A DNA stretch of 64,000 nt, taken from assembly GCA_021018995.1 (NCBI GenBank), contig CM037588.1, positions 137,389,725-137,453,724 on the forward strand. The letters run 5' to 3'. The position numbers were made by a program, and so were the translations under genes. How positions within the stretch are numbered: position 1 is the stretch's first letter; the number at the start of each line of letters is the position of its first letter. The notes under the pieces were generated by a model, which was not told the origin of the DNA, ran no database searches, and was given only the letters and a program-made list of their open reading frames with translations. Origin of the DNA: Chloranthus sessilifolius (taxonomy: Eukaryota; Streptophyta; Magnoliopsida; Chloranthales; Chloranthaceae). This document shows, in pieces, positions 12,552 through 23,298 of this stretch.

Positions 12552-13886
12552 ATGCCTCCACAACGAGGGAGAGGAAGGGGTCGACCACTATTACCCCATC
12601 GCACTGGCCCAAATGCAATTCCAGTGGTGAGCTATGAGCACGACACTGCCTCGGGAAGCAGAGAAAATATGCATATGGCGGAGAGCCGAACTACAATGGA
12701 GAATGTTGCTGAGCATACTCCTCTTGTAGCAGATGCTAATCAGATGGGGACTTTTCCCGGAGTCGAGCAGAATGCGAGATAAAATCTGCAGTTGATGGAG
12801 ACCATGGTACACACCATGGCCATGCTAGCAGAGAGAAGACCCCCAGAGGGCTTTGCAGAGTTTGTACGCCTTCGGCCGCCGAGTTTCTATGGTCAGCACG
12901 ATCCAATGGAGGCTGAAAAATGGCTAACACAGATCAAGAAGGTGCTTTAGAGGGTTACATGCACTAGGGTCGAAAAGGTTAGCTGGGCAGCATATAAATT
13001 GGAAGGTGAAGCAGAGCCTTGGTGGCAGTTTGTGGAAAGGACGAGAATTCCCGGAGTACCCTAGACTTGGGCCGCTTTCACTGGAGCCTTCAATGAGAAG
13101 TATTTTCCAGCACCTGAGAGATATCGGATGGAGGTCCAGTTTGCAACCTTAGTACAGGGCCAGATGTCTGTTAAAGAGTATGAGGCAGAGCTCACTCACC
13201 TTTCTCGGTTTGTGCCATTACTCGTAGCTACTGAGCTCATGAAGACATAGAAGTTTGAGCGTGGTTTGAAGCCCTTGATCAAAGAAACAATTTTGTTGTT
13301 TCAAGCAACGACATGTTCACATGTGATGAAGTTAGCTCTTATAGCAGAGACCGATGTCGAGAATATGTTCAAACATAGAGAGGAACAAAATAAAAGCAGA
13401 AAACTCAGGCTCAGACTTTTAGTTCCAGTCAAGCGAGTAAGAGACCACGATACCCCATGCAGCCAGCATTCTGACCTACTACAGTATCCTACACACGACC
13501 CTATAATCTCATAAATCTACCACCATTACCACCTAGGATTCCACATGTTTGGAACTAGCCTGTCCAAACTATAGCCAGAGGTACAACTGGAGATTCTCGA
13601 GCATGACCGATAGTTTCCCACACGAGATCCTATATAGCTTCGTCGACAACTTCAGTCGATATCTGTGGAATGTGTGGGAAGACACACAAGACAGACGAAT
13701 GCCGTAAAGCGTCTGGTGCGTGCTTTCATTATGGAAAGATGGGACATCAGATTAAGGATTGTCCAGAAATGGTGGAAACAACGTCAAAGACAGGACCAAC
13801 TTTACGATCTACACGGCCTACGGTACAAGGCCGAGCTTATGCTGTGTCAGCATAAGGTGTCCAAACCAGCAATGATATTATTCAAG
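12552..13886 (+). pseudogene. gag: Chromovirus gag (capsid and nucleocapsid), with stops
   Basis: The ATG at 12552 starts a protein with an Arg/Gly-rich N terminus (RGRGRGRP). In one frame, broken by stops, follow the Tekay-type capsid landmarks RPPSFYGQHDPMEAEKWL, WWQFVERTR and FNEKYFPAPERYRMEVQF. Near 13652-13760 lies a nucleocapsid region with CGMCGKTHKTDEC and CFHYGKMGHQIKDC. The second knuckle has Tyr where the second Cys of CX2CX4HX4C belongs. Several stops fit C-to-T change of Gln or Trp codons. The end of the coding exon is placed at a splice-donor-like AG|GTATGC at 13886. Confidence 0.85.
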
Positions 13887-14084
13887 GTATGCTTGATAAT
13901 TATTATTTTTATCATATGTTTATTAATAGTCTTTTAAATGAAGTAGGTGCATCAATTTCAAATTCAGAAATATATACATTTAGTACACTGCATTATTTCC
14001 ACTCATCTTAGAATCTTATAGTTTAGATTTGATAGTTTATAATTCCCATTAGTCGTAGCTAACTATAGAATACATGTGCAATAG
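13887..14084 (+). other. Intron-like 198-bp insertion between gag and protease
   Basis: An AT-rich tract with GT at its first two bases and AG at its last two interrupts the coding sequence. Skipping it joins ...CAAG to GTACC... and restores the frame Gln-Gly-Thr at the place where Tekay polyproteins have the conserved N-D-x-x-x-G-T before the protease. AGGTA is present at both junctions. The tract is therefore either a true intron or a small insertion with a 5-bp duplication that creates splice signals. It contains several stops in all forward frames. Confidence 0.55.
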
Positions 14085-14430
14085 GTACCTTACTACTGTA
14101 TCCGGAGAGTGCTTACTTGTGTTATGAGACACGAGTTTTGATAAATCCTGGATCTACACACTCGCTTGTCACACCTCAATTTGCTAAAAAATTTGGAAGG
14201 TTGGGAGCCACCCCAGAACCTCTCGACTTTATTTTAGAAGTGTTAGTCCCGACTGGACAATCTGTCACTACTGACATGGTGTATCGATCCATTATTGTTC
14301 TGATCAAAGATTAATGGGAATATGAAGCAGTAGCCGATTTGATATTACTTGATATGCAAGGATTCGACATAATCCTTGGCATGGATTAGTTGTTTAGCCA
14401 CCATGCAAACGTCGACTGTTGAAAGAAGAT
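14085..14430 (+). pseudogene. pol: Chromovirus aspartic protease region
   Basis: The frame encodes TRVLINPGSTHSLVTPQFA, corresponding to the V-L-F/I-D-S-G-A/S-T-H-S-F-I active-site segment of Ty3/gypsy proteases. The catalytic Asp is replaced by Asn and Ser by Pro, so it cannot be active. The expected DIILGMDW segment follows at about 14370-14390, with a stop replacing a codon after it. Confidence 0.75.
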
Positions 14431-14589
14431 CGTCACTTTCCGTCCCCAAGGGAGGAAATCAGCTAAATTTTTTGGTGTACAGTCAACTATACACCCCTTC
14501 ATTTCAGCGATCTGAGCACGACGATTACTCAATGATGGTGCTCAAGGGTATATCGCTTTTATTCAAAGTCAAGATCAAGAGGAAAAGAA

Positions 14590-15480
14590 AATCACACTTT
14601 CCAATATAACGATTGCCTGTGAATTCCCTGATGTTTTCCCTGATGAGTTGTCAGGATTACCGCCTAATAGGGAAGTGGAGTTCGCTATTGAATTAGCTCC
14701 GGGTACTGAATCGGTATCAAAGGCACCATATCGAATGGCACTAGCTGAGTTAAAAGAACTCAAGGAGCAGTTACAAGAGCTTCTTGACAAAGGGTTTATC
14801 AGACCGAGTGTGTCCCCGTGGGGAGCACCAATGTTGTTCGTGAAGAAGGATGGTTCGATGCGTCTCTGCATCAACTATCGCCAATTAAATAAGCTGACGA
14901 TCAAGAATCATTATCCACTCCTCAGAATTGACAATCTCTTTGATCAGTTACAAGGAGTACGATTCTTTTCTAAGATTGATATACGATCAGGTTATCACCA
15001 GATGAAAGTGAAAGCTGAAGATATCTTGAAGACAACTTTCCGGACACGATATGGTTACTACAAGTTTCTCGTCATGCCCTTTGGGTTGACCAATGCACCT
15101 GCATCATTTATGGACTTGATGAATCGAGTCTTTAAGCCTTACTTAGATTAGTGTATCATGGTATTCATAGATGATATACTCATCTACTCAAAGACAAGAG
15201 CAGAACATGAAGATCATTTGCATCTTGTTTTACAGACATTGAGAGATTCTCAGTTATATGCCAAGTTCAGTAAATGTGACTTTTGGTTGAATCAATTTAG
15301 TTTTTTGGGCCATATCATCTTTGAAGCCGGTATTACCATCGATCCTATAAAGATAGAGGTTGTAGTGCAATGGAAGTAGCCACAAACTGTAACCGAGATC
15401 TGAAGCTTTCTAGGTCTCACAGGGTATTATCGATGTTTTGTAGAAGGATTTTTGAAACTTATTTGACCACTCACACAGCT
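14590..15480 (+). pseudogene. pol: Chromovirus reverse transcriptase
   Basis: Tekay-type landmarks appear in order: [81 protein letters not shown] and [12 protein letters not shown] (the YxDD-type catalytic box with both Asp). The frame is open from 14648 to a TAG at 15149-15151 just before the catalytic box, then again 15158-15379. The interruptions look like point nonsense mutations. Confidence 0.9.
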
Positions 15481-15960
15481 CACTCGTAAGAATGTCAAAT
15501 TCGAGTGGAATGAGGCGTGTGAATAGAGTTTCCAGGAGTTGAAAAGGAGACTCACCTCAGCACCAGTCTTAGCACTACCATCAGGCAATGGTAGGTTTGT
15601 TGTCTTCAGCGATGCCTCGTATAGTGGGTTAGATTGTGTATTGAATTAGAGGGAACGTGTGATTGTGTATGGTTCACGACAGTTGAAAGATCACAAGAAA
15701 ACCTACCTCACTCATGACCTAGAACTAGTAGCGATCATTTTTGCATTGATGATCAGGAGGTACTACCTTTATGGTGAAACCTTCGAGATTTTCACCGATC
15801 ATAAAAATATCAAGTATCTCTTTACCCAGAAAGAGCTAAATTTAAGACAGAGAAGATGGATGGAGTTCTTGAAAGACTATGACTGTTCTACTCAGTACCA
15901 TCCCGACAAAGCCAATGTAGTGGTTGATGCGCTAAGTCGAAAGTCATTCGCTCAGCTATC
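15481..15960 (+). pseudogene. pol: Chromovirus RNase H
   Basis: The segment VVFSDASYSGLDCVLN with the first catalytic Asp is followed by a stop. Then comes an open frame (15659-16159) with [47 protein letters not shown] and DALSRKS, the usual RNase H landmarks of Ty3/gypsy pol. Confidence 0.85.
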
Positions 15961-16431
15961 CCATCTTGTGACACAGCTACAAAGATGGAAATTGCTCAAT
16001 GACTTAGTTTCAGCCAGTGCCACTCTTAGGGCAACATCAACTGGAGGTTTGCTTGCGACAGTGATGATCCGATCCACATTCTTCGATAGGATCAAAGAAC
16101 TTCAGATGCATAATGCAGAGCTTATTACCATCAGACAGGGAGTACTCAGTGGGTTTTAGCTAGACCTTTCTATTAAGGATGATGGGTCCTTATTATTTTG
16201 AGGCTGAGTATGTGTACCAAATGATAGTGCCTTACGTCATAAAATTCTCGAAGAGGCTCATAAGTCAGCATATGTTATTCATCCAGGTAGCACAAAAATG
16301 TATCAAGATCTGAAGAAGACGTTTTGGTGGAATGGGTTGAAGCGATAGGTGGCAGAATATGTTGCGAAATGTTTGATTTGCCAGCAATGGGAGAACATTT
16401 CCATGGATTTTATCCTTGGCTTGCCCCGTAC
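15961..16431 (+). pseudogene. pol: Chromovirus integrase, N-terminal part only
   Basis: After a linker, the HHCC zinc region is recognisable (ILEEAHKSAYVIHPGSTKMYQDLKKTFWW and CLICQQ). About 20 residues normally present between the zinc region and the core are missing, then WENISMDFILGLPR begins the core domain. The reading stops there because a TGATCGG LTR start follows at 16432. The rest of integrase, the chromodomain and the 3' LTR are absent from the window. Confidence 0.85.
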
Positions 16432-17757
16432 TGATCGGGATTGAAATATGACCATATTTCATACCCTAATACCAACATTTGACTATTCAATGAAGGCTAT
16501 CTAATAGCTGTTATGTAGTTTTAGTAGTTTCAGGTGTTCGTGATCGTTAGATCTTGTAAAGGCATAAAAGAGCATAATTAAGGATAATATGGGAGCATTG
16601 GACTAAAGGGCCAATAGAAACACCAAAATTTGTGAAAATAATTGATTGGTCTAGCCACAAGCAAGAGAATGGATATGTCACATGTCAGGCTCAATCAATT
16701 AAATTTAGAAATCAATCAATTGAGTTGGATGACAACCGTTTTCCTTATAAATTCGAATTTGAACTCAATCGATTGAGATTTAGATTTCAATCGATTGAAA
16801 TTTAAATTCAAATAAGTTCGCCAAAATTGAAATTTTGAATTCAATCGATTGACCTATATATGAAAACTCTTCTATCCAAGCCTCATATAAACAGAGCAGT
16901 GTTTAGGGTTTGGGCATGCTTCTTTTAGGGGCCTTCTTGGCCAACTTTCTTAGTCTTTTTTATAAATTTTTCTTTATTATTTTTAGTGCTTAGTTTTAAT
17001 TTATGATAATTAGTTTGTAATTAGGAACAAAAGCTTTATAAGGTTTCAGATCTTTTCCTAAAAGATTCGAACATTTGATAAGTTAAAGAACATATTTGAT
17101 GGTTTTGGATCTATGCCTTGCATGTGGATCGGAGATGAACAACTAAAACTGTTCATTCAAGGAGGAAGCGACCCCTAGATAGTAATTAATTTATTTTCAT
17201 TTAATTATTTCTTTTTTATAAATATTGAATCGTACGACTTTCAGGCCGTACGAGTGGATCTTAATGTTGTGATTTTGAATTTTGAGATACGCTATGCTTT
17301 TTATATAATTCATATCGTATTGATAGGCTGAGTCATAGTTTTTAGATAGGGTATGCCGGATCAATAATCGTATTCTTTTCGAATCATTTTATTTGTAGTA
17401 AAATGAAAGTTAATATTTGTATTCATTGTCATAATTATTGAATCGTACGGCTTTCAGGCTGTACGATTGGATCTTAATGCTGTGATTTAAAATTTTGAGA
17501 TACGCTATACTTTTTATATAATTCATATCGCATTAATAGGCTGAGTCATAGTTTTTAGATAGGATATGCCAGATCAATAATCACACTCTTTACGATTCAT
17601 TTTTCTTCTTGTTAAATGATGGTATATAATTTGACATGAAAATGTGTAATTGATTGATGGTAGAAAAATTACAAATCTAGGGTTAGCGGACTCCTTAATA
17701 ATCTTTTCACCGTTGTTTGATTTTTCATTATTTTCCTTGCTTAAGCTTTGTTTAGAT
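16432..17757 (+). repeat. Athila A LTR, 5' part (cut by element B)
   Basis: Begins TGATCGGGATTGAAATATGA, nearly the same as the element C LTR start. It shares later blocks with C (GATACGCTATGC and GGCTGAGTCATAG). A TATA box at 16886-16891 follows TCAATCGATTGA palindromes (16685-16855), one pair with the 10-bp spacer. The LTR matches C until about 17750, where a second LTR starts, so its right end lies outside the window. The presumed target copy is CGTAC (16427-16431). It is in plus orientation. Confidence 0.8.
17224..17640. repeat. 213-bp tandem duplication inside LTR A
   Basis: A block starting ATTGAATCGTACG recurs at 17224 and 17437. The copies share TGAGATACGCTAT, GGCTGAGTCATAGTTTTTAG and ATGCC.GATCAATAATC. 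Each contains CGTACGNCTTTCAGGC.GTACG, a small inverted repeat. Element C LTRs have the block once, so the duplication arose in this lineage. Confidence 0.8.
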
Positions 17758-19481
17758 TGATGAGTAGTGAAATATGATGATATTTCACCCTTAAATACTT
17801 ATATTTAGCCGTCCAATGAAGGCTATCTAATGAGAATTACTAGATTTAAAGTGTTTCAGGTGAATACAATCCAAATGCATAAAACTGGTCAAGAATTCCG
17901 AAAATAATGTCAAACACTGCAACCTTGGGTCATTGAGAACTTAGTACGACTTGCAGCTCCATTTGGACCTTCAAGATGTTCGATTCACAAATGGTTAAAA
18001 CATAAAGGTTGTAGAACTTTCTGTCTTCTATCCAACGCCATAAGAATCGCCTCAATCTGAGTTTGGAGTAGAAAGTTATGGCCAAAATATCAAGGCAGTA
18101 TCTGATGCAAAGTTGGGCTGAAGTTCACAAAAATATGGGAAGGTCGATTGATCGACCTTTCAGTCGATCGATCGACCGAAATGATAGAGTTTGAGACAGA
18201 AAAGACTTCTAATGCAGATTTATAGGGAGTCGATCGATCGACTTCCTCTAGTCGATTGATCGACCCTGGCAGTTCGGGCTAGGAAAGCTGCGAAGAGTAT
18301 TTAAAGCCACAAACAACACACGGGTGGGGGATCTAGATTTTTTTTTAGAGCTTTATTTCTTTTACCTTTTCAGCTTTCCTATCTTCAAGAAGTTTATTTT
18401 TGCTCAATTAATTCCTAATTAAATTTAGAGATTAGTAGAGAGCATTTTTTATTTTCGTTTCTAAAGATTATTACACTAGTGGATTAAGCTTGGATCAAAG
18501 AATTGCTATTGAAGGTTGAGGTATTTTTAATGTTATTTTTCATTTATTGCTTTGTTATGTCGTTCAATTACAACATGTGTGGCTAGTTTCTTAGGGATGG
18601 GGATCTAATGATTCCCATCCGAGGGATGTATTTCTAATGGTATAGATCTAGGATTAAACTTTGAGATTTTATTTTATGGTTGTTATGCTATCACGAACGG
18701 ATAAAATCCCCGCCACTAACTGGGATCGAGTGTGTCGAGTCATGCCCTGGATCTCAGATCTGTGACGGTAATTTTATCCCAATCATTGTTATATGATCTC
18801 TTTGTTTTTATCGTGTAGATCTACTTACGATTACTATTTGGGATCGAGTGTGCCGAGTCATGCCCTGAATCTTGGATCTGTAATGGTAATTTTATCTTAA
18901 TTACTCCCTAATCTGAAATCAAGTGTGCCGAGTCATGCCCTTGATCTCAGATCTATGATGGTATTCTTGTTGGAGTTTTTACCCATTTTGGGGATGATTT
19001 CTATTTGTATCTGAGATCAAGTGTGCCGAGTCATGTCCTTGATCCCAGATCTATATATGGAAATCATCTATGAAATTAAGTTCTGATTGCAGGGATGTAA
19101 TGTGGAACCTATCCAGGTTTTGATCATTTATCTTCCATAAAAGATGCTTTTCAATTGTATATCTCATAGTTTAATCCATAGATCTATATTATGAGAAGAA
19201 CAAACCAAAGATGGGAGGATTTAGGATCTTCATCTTTACCTTTATTTTTGAATCATCAATTAAACTTTATTTTGTAGTCAGTAATCATCATCTCACAAAA
19301 CTGTCTAAATCATAATATTGGTAGGGTACTGTTAAATCTTGGTAGATTTCTTGAATTACTGTTTTATCTTTTTAGATTTTCTACATTGATCCTCGTGGGA
19401 ACGATCTAGTACTCCGTACCCACTATCTACAATCTGATTCGTGCGTTTGCGAGTAAAACATCACAATTAAAAATCACATCA
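17758..19481 (+). repeat. Athila B 5' LTR
   Basis: Starts TGATGAGTAGTGAAATATGA, related to the A and C LTR starts, and ends ATCACATCA six bases before the primer site (1724 bp). The promoter region has two inverted-repeat pairs with a TCGATCGATCGA core (18143-18178 and 18229-18264) and a TATTTAAA TATA box (18298-18305). Four hairpin-forming repeats fill 18722-19060. The five bases before it (TAGAT, 17753-17757) are the presumed target copy. Confidence 0.85.
18722..19060. repeat. Four hairpin repeats in LTR B
   Basis: Copies of GATCNAGTGTGCCGAGTCATG followed by CCCTNGATCTCAGATC occur at about 18722, 18840, 18912 and 19013. The flanks of each copy are complementary (for example CTGAGATCAAG with CTTGATCCCAG), so each could form a stem of about 11 bp. 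Spacing is irregular (about 72-118 bp). They lie in the transcribed part of the LTR. Confidence 0.75.
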
Positions 19482-19487
19482 AGTTTT

Positions 19488-19505
19488 TGGCGTCGTTGTC
19501 GGGGA
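19488..19505 (+). other. Primer binding site of Athila B (tRNA-Asp type)
   Basis: TGGCGTCGTTGTCGGGGA matches the tRNA-Asp complement with two C-to-T differences and starts six bases after the LTR end. Confidence 0.85.
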
Positions 19506-19918
19506 TCTAAATCAAGAAAATTTGAATTTTTAGGAAATAGACAGTTAATTTTAGGAATTTTTAGGGATTAAATTAGTATTCCTGCCAAAAAAAAAAAATC
19601 AAAGAAAAAAAATTATTGAGATCAATCGATCGACCTAAACTGTCGATCAATCGACTTAAAAAAAAAATCCGAAAAAAAAATCTCCTCTATAATCTTTGAA
19701 TTTTAGATTTTTGAAAGTTAATTTTTTTTTTTTTTATCCCTTTTGAGGTTTTCATTTTTGAAACCTCCACTCTGTGCGTCATTTGCATGCACACTAGGTC
19801 TTCTAAAGAAAGAACTTTAGAACCTTTAAATTCTGAGATCGAACGTGCTTGTCGGTCAAATCGTAAGGACGCTAGATCAAGGCAACAATTTTTAAGTGAA
19901 TCATCCACTGAAGCCAAT
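19506..19918 (+). other. Short leader of Athila B
   Basis: About 410 bases between primer site and gag ATG. It contains one diverged inverted-repeat pair (19621-19655, TCAATCGATCGA and TCGATCAATCGA), poly(A) runs, and a segment homologous to the region before gag in element D. No separate gene was seen. Confidence 0.6.
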
Positions 19919-21691
19919 ATGACTAACAACATGAATGGCCAAATCGAATAAGGACAAGAGGAAGAACCAATATTGAGAGAACTCTTTTGTTCAATCACTA
20001 CAAATACCCCATCATGCATTATATACCCCGCCACACCTGGCGGCCGATTTGAAATCCGTACAAATGTCATCCAAATCCTTCCAATCTTTCATGGCATAGA
20101 GAGAGAAGATCCATACCAGCACGTTAAAGACTTTGTCGAAGTCTGCTCGTCTGTTTACCAAAACTTCAGTAAAGAATCTATTAAGCTACGCTTGTTTCCT
20201 TTCTCTATAAAGGATAAAGCAAAAACTTGGTTAAATTCTCTTCCATCGGGATCCATAACTACCTGGGATCAGATGGTCAAAAAGTTTCTGTCAAAGTTCT
20301 TCCCCATGGCGAAGACGAATGTCCTCAGACGTGAAATCACGGATTTCACGCAAGACGAAGATGAGAAATTATATGAAGCTTGGGATAGATTCATGGATCT
20401 CCTACTCAAATGTCCACACCATGGATACTCCAAGTGGAGATTGGTTCAGTGTTTCTACAATGGACTAAGTCAACCAAATAGACATCTGGTCGAGTCAATG
20501 AATGGCGGAGGATTCTTGAGTCTCAAGGAAACTGAATCCTATGCTTTCCTAGAAAAGCTGGCCGAGGATTCCCAGCACTGGGATTTCACAAAGACTCGGG
20601 AACAACCAGTCAAAGCTTGTGATCAAGCCAGAAGTTCAACCAAGAAGGGAGGACTGTACGTAGTAAAGGATTCTCCGGATCTGATGGTTAAAATTGATTT
20701 CCTCACTCAACAAGTGGAGGAATTGAAATTAAAGAAGAATGTGCATATGATAAATACATAACCCGAGCCATGTTCAATTTGTGCAAGTCCAATGCATATA
20801 GCAGATGACTGTCCTTCAATGCAAAACTACCATAAAGACACATCTAAACAGCTAAATGTTGTGAATAACAATGGGCAGAATCAAGGAAATATTTTCAATG
20901 AGAATAACCCAAATAGTTGGAGAACCCACCCAAATTTCTCGTAGAAATAAGATAATCAAAGAATACAGCCCAGGAAACAGGGGACAAACTTCTATCCCCA
21001 ACAAAATTTCAATCAAGGACCGCAGCAACACTATGGTCAAGGACAATTTCAACAGCAAGGGTTCAATAATCCAAATCAATTTTAATGCAATCAAAATCAG
21101 GTTGGGCAGCCACGACAATTGAACCAGAATTTTCAGTTTCCACAACCAATGGGAGGTTATCAAAACCAACCACAACAAAATTTTATGCCAACAGTTCCAC
21201 CACCTGGATTTAACAATCCACTGGGAAATACTGTCTAACGTCCTCCTACACAAACTCCTTCTACTGAGGACTTGCTGAAACTTATTCATTCTCACACATC
21301 CTCAATCTCTAAAATAGAGACCCAAATTGGACAATTGGCAGCTTTTCTCTATGAAAGAGATAAAGGATCGTTTCCTAGCCAACTAGTTCCTAATCCAAGG
21401 GGTCAGATGGTTGTTGAACAAACACCAACTTCATCACAAGATGATGATCAACAATAAATTCGAGCGATTACAATGTTGAGATCTGGAAAGCAGGTTGATA
21501 ATAAAGTAGTGTTGCCAGAGGAGGAGGGAAAGTCTGATGGAAAGAAGAAATTTGAAGAGAAAGAAGAAATTAAAGAAAAAGTACAAGTAAAAGAAAAACA
21601 TAAGAAAAGAGTGAATAGAAGAAAAGTTTTGTTCCTAAAGTACCGTACCCGCAAAGATTGATGGTACCACGAAAAAATCGCGATGTGGAAG
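19919..21691 (+). pseudogene. gag: Athila B gag
   Basis: From the ATG at 19919 (one early stop at codon 11) the frame is open to 20761 and encodes an Athila capsid: TNVIQILPIFHGIEREDPY, LRLFPFSIKDKAKTWLNSLP, KKFLSKFFPMAK and a C-terminal coiled segment. It continues past a stop with a CX2CX4HX4C zinc knuckle (CSICASPMHIADDC, 20773-20814) and a Gln/Asn-rich tail. A Lys/Glu-rich linker (21473-21661) leads toward protease. The Tat element interrupts the linker at 21692. If the Tat and one GGAAG copy are ignored, the frame runs directly on into 59197 without a shift. Confidence 0.9.
21687..21691 (+). repeat. Target-site duplication of Tat, left copy (GGAAG)
   Basis: GGAAG directly precedes the Tat LTR start TGTGCGACC at 21692. 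The same five bases follow the other LTR end at 59192-59196. Confidence 0.95.
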
Positions 21692-23283
21692 TGTGCGACC
21701 ATGGATCCTCTCGAACCTGTCGCGGCGATGCGCTTGCTTTTTAATGAAAATGTAGAGTCGCCACCCAGAGCTTTTAGTGACCCGGGAAACCTTCAAATCA
21801 ATATTTTGAGCACCGAAGTGCTAAATATGACTCTGATTTACCAGTCTTTGTCAAAGGCTCTAGGATAGGGGCTTCGGTTATCGATCGGGAAGGGTTTAGG
21901 CACCCGATCAACCCGCATGTAGCGGCCTCTATCTATGGCCAAAAATAAAAATAAAAAGGGCGGAGTTCCCCCTTGCCCGAAGGCAATATGGTCCTATCAA
22001 GCTTTAAGCCAAACTGAAATTTCGGCTGCGTAACGGCTTGAATCCTTGGACGGAGGAGACCCCAAGAAGGCAGAGGAAGAGAGGGGTGAGCCGGAGCTCA
22101 CGGGCCCTTGTTGCACCGTGGAAGATCTTCGCTTTGGCGTTCTTTCGATGGCTTAAACGGTATGGAAACGGACTCTAATGCATAGATTTGATAGATAGGG
22201 AATGTAGAGTGAAGCTAGGGAATAGATTCTGGCTAAAAAAAGGTGATCTCATGGTTGAAATGGAGTGGAATAGGTGATCTAAGCTTGCTGGAATTCTGGA
22301 AAATAAGTGACATTTTCTCTCACTAGGATTTTCTCTCTCTTAAGCTCTCTAATCAACCAAATTTTCCAACCAAAACTTCAACCCCTTGGGAAGAGGGGGG
22401 CCTCTCTATTTATAGAGAAGGGGAGGGTTAGGGGCTTATTTAAGAGCTAATTGGTTTAGCAATTAGGTAATCCCCCATCTAAGGTTTTCTAGGTTTTCAA
22501 GGTCCTAGGGTTTTGGGAAACTGATTTTAATGGCGAATGATGGGGTGAGACCATGGGTGACTTAAGGGTTGCCAATAAGCTCAAAGGGGGTGCAACCAAC
22601 CTCAAGACACCCACCTTAACTAAGGGGATGGTCAAAGGGTCAAACTAGATGAAGGAAATTCGAGCGACTGATGACAGTTACTGTAGCTAAGCTGGGCGTA
22701 TATATTATATACGCCCAGTTTAGGAACAGTAAATTTCACCAAAATCAGGGGAGTTTTGAGAAGATGAAGCCCGTAGTGGGTCCAATCTATACTGGGCGTA
22801 TATATATATACTTGAAATTTCCCCCAAAATAGGCGGTATATATAATATATCGACTAATCTGAAACAAAAATGGCTGGGCGTATGTAATATTTACGCCTGA
22901 GTAAAAGCCCTATGATTTTATGTGAGACTTTGAACTGCCATAACTTTTGAACCGTAGCTCCAAATTGGGTGATCTTTGGCTTGTTGGAAAGCTGGAGAAT
23001 CCCTCTTTCCAAAGGTATATGGCTCATCCTTGGTAGTGGTCTATGTGAATTTTTGTAGCTCTCCTCCCATCAACTGCCAGAAGAGTAAGTTAGGCCTGGG
23101 AAGGGATTCTAGGGTTTAGGGGTGATCTCTAAGGGTTGGGGGAATGGTTCTAAAGGGTTTGGGTAGATTCTTAAGGGTTCAGGGTAGATTCCTAAGGGTT
23201 CAGGGGTGCCATCGGAAGCACAGGGGTACATCTCTCCCGAAGTACAGATTGATCGGGCCTTGGGCCGAATTTGGGTGTCTACA
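21692..23283 (-). repeat. Tat 3' LTR
   Basis: Matches 57595-59191 along its whole length. Differences between the two LTRs are mostly transitions, as expected of methylated repeats. The sense strand has a TATA box (plus 22408-22415 reads TATTTATA), with palindromic GCGTATATA modules about 280-490 bases upstream of it in U3 (22692-22898). Confidence 0.95.
22692..22898. promoter_or_regulatory. Palindrome cluster in Tat 3' LTR (U3)
   Basis: The copy at 22692-22718 is a perfect inverted repeat with 13-bp arms (CTGGGCGTATATA and TATATACGCCCAG) around one T. Three decayed copies follow at about 22791-22822, 22832-22853 and 22871-22898. The same cluster, differently decayed, is in the 5' LTR. All lie upstream of the TATA box in sense orientation. 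Function is unknown. Confidence 0.8.
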
Positions 23284-23298
23284 GATGCCCCTCTTTGG
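23284..23298 (-). other. Polypurine tract of Tat
   Basis: On the minus strand CCAAAGAGGGGCATC directly precedes the 3' LTR. A purine-rich tract at this place primes plus-strand DNA synthesis in LTR retrotransposons. Confidence 0.75.

Larger units (their letters stand above)
5101..16431 (+). mobile_element. Tekay/Del-type chromovirus (Ty3/gypsy), decayed, right side cut off
   Basis: A plus-strand element with a long LTR (starting TGTAAC at 5101, ending CA at 12401), an initiator-Met-type primer site, gag, protease, reverse transcriptase, RNase H and the start of integrase in the order usual for Ty3/gypsy. It breaks off inside integrase at 16431, where an Athila-type LTR begins. The LTR is interrupted by a reverse-strand LTR-like block. 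The left boundary is inferred from the abrupt end of Athila D gag and the TG start. The 3' half and 3' LTR are not in the window. Confidence 0.6.

Noticed and set aside
18722..19060. CRISPR-like look of repeated units with spacers
   Set aside because: Spacing is irregular, the context is a plant LTR and no cas genes exist. The same holds for the palindrome pairs.
20852..21295. 147-codon minus-strand leucine-rich frame
   Set aside because: It is the complement of the Gln/Asn-rich gag tail of Athila B.
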